Translations under genes and position numbers: made by a program
NCBI RefSeq assembly: GCF_030463565.1
Contig: NC_134649.1
Span: forward strand, 506,001-570,000
DNA: 64,000 nucleotides
Direction of reading: 5' to 3'
Source: Pelecanus crispus
Lineage: Eukaryota; Chordata; Aves; Pelecaniformes; Pelecanidae
Shown: in pieces, positions 62,204 to 64,000 of the stretch
Numbering within the stretch: position 1 is the first letter of the stretch
Layout: every line of letters begins with the position of its first letter
The notes under the pieces: model-generated
What the model was told of the DNA's origin: nothing
Databases searched by the model: none
The model's input: only the letters and a program-made list of their open reading frames with translations

Positions 62204-64000
62204 TCAGAATATTGCGAATCGATGCTGAGCAGCCTCATCCAATCAGGACGAGGAGATGCACGGGTGCGCGGCCTCAGCCAATCAGAACATTGTGATGCGA
62301 GGCAGCACAGCCTCAGCCAATCAGGACACGGAGCTGTGAGGGTGCGTGGCTTCAGCCAATCGCGATGTGGTGATGAGATGCTGCACAGCCCCAGCTAATT
62401 GGGACATGGACAGACTGATTGTCCTCAGCCAATCAGGGTGTTTTGATGCAAGGCTGCGCAGCCTCAGCCAATCAGCACATGGAGACGCAAGGCTGCATGC
62501 TCTCAGCCAATCGAGATGACGACATGTGAGGTGGCACGGCCTCAGCCAATCGGGATGAGGATAGATGCAGGTGTGCAGCCTCAGCCAATTGCAATGTTGA
62601 GACTCGATGCTGCACAGCCCCAGCCAATCAGGATGTCGCAACTCGAGGCCGCGCAGCCTCGGCCAATCACGATGTTGCAACACGATGCTGTGCACCTCAG
62701 CCAATCAGGACAAAGGGCTGCGAGGCTGCTCAGCCTCAGCCAATCGTGATGTTGTGACATGAGGCTGTGCAGTCTCAACCAATTGGGATGAGGGGATGCG
62801 AGCTTGCACAGCCTCAGCAAATCGGGACGTCCTGACGCGACGATGCACAGCTCCAGCCAATCGAGATGCGGAGATGTGAGCTGGAGCAGCTGCAGCCAAT
62901 CGGGACGAGGAGACGCGAGGCTGCACAGCCTCAACCAATCACAATGTGGCGACTCGATGCTGTGCAGCCTCAGCCAATCGCGATGTTGCAATTAGAGCCT
63001 GCGCTGCCTAAGCCAATTGGAACGTGGAGACGTGAGGTCACGCAGCCTCCGCCAATCAGAATGAGGAGATGCAAGGCTGCGCATCCTCAACCAATCGTGA
63101 TATTATGAGGCGATGCTGTGCAACCTAAGCCAATCGGGATGAAGAGCAGCAAGGCTGCGCTCCCTCAGCCAATTGCAATGTTGCGACTCGATGCTGTGCA
63201 GCCTCAGCCAATCAGAACCTGGAGATGCGAGGCTGTGCAGCTTCAGCCAATCGGGATGTGGAGACGTGAGGCCACGCAGGCTCAGCCAATCGGAATGTTG
63301 CAACATGATGCTGAGCAGCGCCAGCCAATTGGGACGTTGTGACACAAGGGTGTGCAGCCTCAGCCAATCATGATGTTGTGACAAGATGCTGCGCAGCCTC
63401 AACCAATCAGGATGAGGAGACCCAAGGCTGCGCAGCCTCAGCCAATCGCGATATTGTGACACGAAGCCGCGCAGCCTCAGCCAATAGGGATGTTGCAAAA
63501 CAATGCTGCGCAGCCTCAACCATTCGCAGTATTACAACACAATGCTGCGCAGCTTCAACCAATCGGGACGAGGAGATGTGAGGCTGTTCAGCCTCAGCCA
63601 ATTGGGATGAGGATACGTGAGGTTGCACAGCTTCAGCCAATTGCGATGTTGCGATTGGAGGCCATGCTGCCTAAGCCAATCGGGACATGGAGACGCGAGG
63701 CCGCGCAGCCTCAGCCATTCAGGACGTGGAGACTCGAGGGTGTGCGGCCTCAACCAATTGGGAAGAGGCGACACAAGGCTGCGGCAGCCTCAGCTAATAG
63801 GGATGATGACATGTGAGGTGGCATAGCCTCAGCCAATCGGGACAAGCATACTTGAGGCTGCACAGCCTCATCCAATCGCAATGTTGCAAGTCGATGCTGC
63901 GCAGCCCCAGCCAGTCAGGATGCGGAGACGTGAGCGTGCACGTCCTCAGCCAATCGGGATGAGGACATGTGAGGTGGTGCAGCCGCAGCTAATCGCGATG

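Larger units (their letters stand above)
57805..64000 (+). repeat. 39-bp CCAAT-box satellite array (continues past window)
   Basis: More than 6.1 kb of tandem units, mostly 39 bp, on the order of 150 copies. The unit core is CAGCCTCAGCCAATCGGGAC, followed by a GAGGAGATGCGAGG-type tail. Nearly every unit keeps CCAAT on the plus strand. The commonest junction is GAGGCTGCGCAGCCTC, a perfect 16-bp palindrome. The first units (57805-58110) differ by an inserted GCAGCAG and are a few bases longer. Variation concentrates at CpG positions. Since 39 is divisible by 3, frames stay open on both strands and read as 13-residue repeats (plus-strand type QPIGTWRCE, minus-strand type SPRPDWLRL). No start, splice or non-repeat sequence supports a gene. 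Confidence 0.97.

Noticed and set aside
57805-64000. CRISPR-like regular array
   Set aside because: Units are contiguous variants of one sequence with no unique spacers or cas genes, and the DNA is vertebrate.
57805-64000. Galliform CNM/PO41 microchromosome satellite
   Set aside because: The unit length is close (39 against about 41 bp), but the short A-run and T-run clusters I associate with that repeat are absent and the CCAAT core is unlike it. A direct alignment would settle it.

Overview
This is vertebrate nuclear DNA, almost certainly from a bird. It has compact multi-exon genes with many 80-150 bp introns, very high GC, a high density of minisatellites, and CR1 LINE 3' ends that finish in the avian ATTCTATGA-type tail. 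Three protein genes were read exon by exon with consistent splice phases: SEMA4B (minus strand, 3' end cut off by the left edge), IDH2 (plus strand, complete) and ZNF710 (minus strand, complete coding region). This is the same neighbour set and relative orientation as human 15q26.1 (ZNF710-IDH2-SEMA4B), seen from the other strand.

Layout. 1-7.3 kb: fourteen coding exons of SEMA4B, from signal peptide through sema, PSI and Ig-like domains; the membrane span and cytoplasmic tail lie off the window. 7.3-12.5 kb: GC-rich promoter and leader sequence with short tandem repeats. 12.5-15.7 kb: space between SEMA4B and the divergently transcribed IDH2. 15.7-20.5 kb: the eleven coding exons of IDH2, whose first intron is almost filled by a 70-bp VNTR. 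20.5-22.9 kb: convergent 3' ends of IDH2 and ZNF710, with polyadenylation signals about 100 bp apart. 22.9-28.1 kb: the ZNF710 coding exons. 28.1-56.1 kb: one long ZNF710 leader intron with no recognisable gene. 55.4-56.4 kb: the ZNF710 CpG-island promoter and likely non-coding exon 1. 57.8-64.0 kb: a tandem array running off the right edge.

The most unusual element is that right-hand array: more than 6 kb of 39-bp units, nearly every one carrying the NF-Y-type box AGCCAATCGG on the same strand. The commonest unit junction is a 16-bp palindrome (GAGGCTGCGCAGCCTC) sitting right next to the box. It has nested higher-order duplications and CpG-decay-type variation, and it lies about 1.4 kb upstream of the ZNF710 promoter. 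Other structures worth a look are a 27-bp-pair GC hairpin just upstream of the IDH2 start codon, a GC-AG intron in SEMA4B, an 18-bp perfect inverted repeat beside the ZNF710 promoter, and a CR1 insertion ending about 36 bp from a ZNF710 splice donor.

The three genes have unrelated roles (cell-surface semaphorin, mitochondrial NADP isocitrate dehydrogenase, nuclear zinc-finger protein), so the grouping is conserved synteny rather than a functional operon. Boundaries of untranslated exons, promoters and repeats are approximate.
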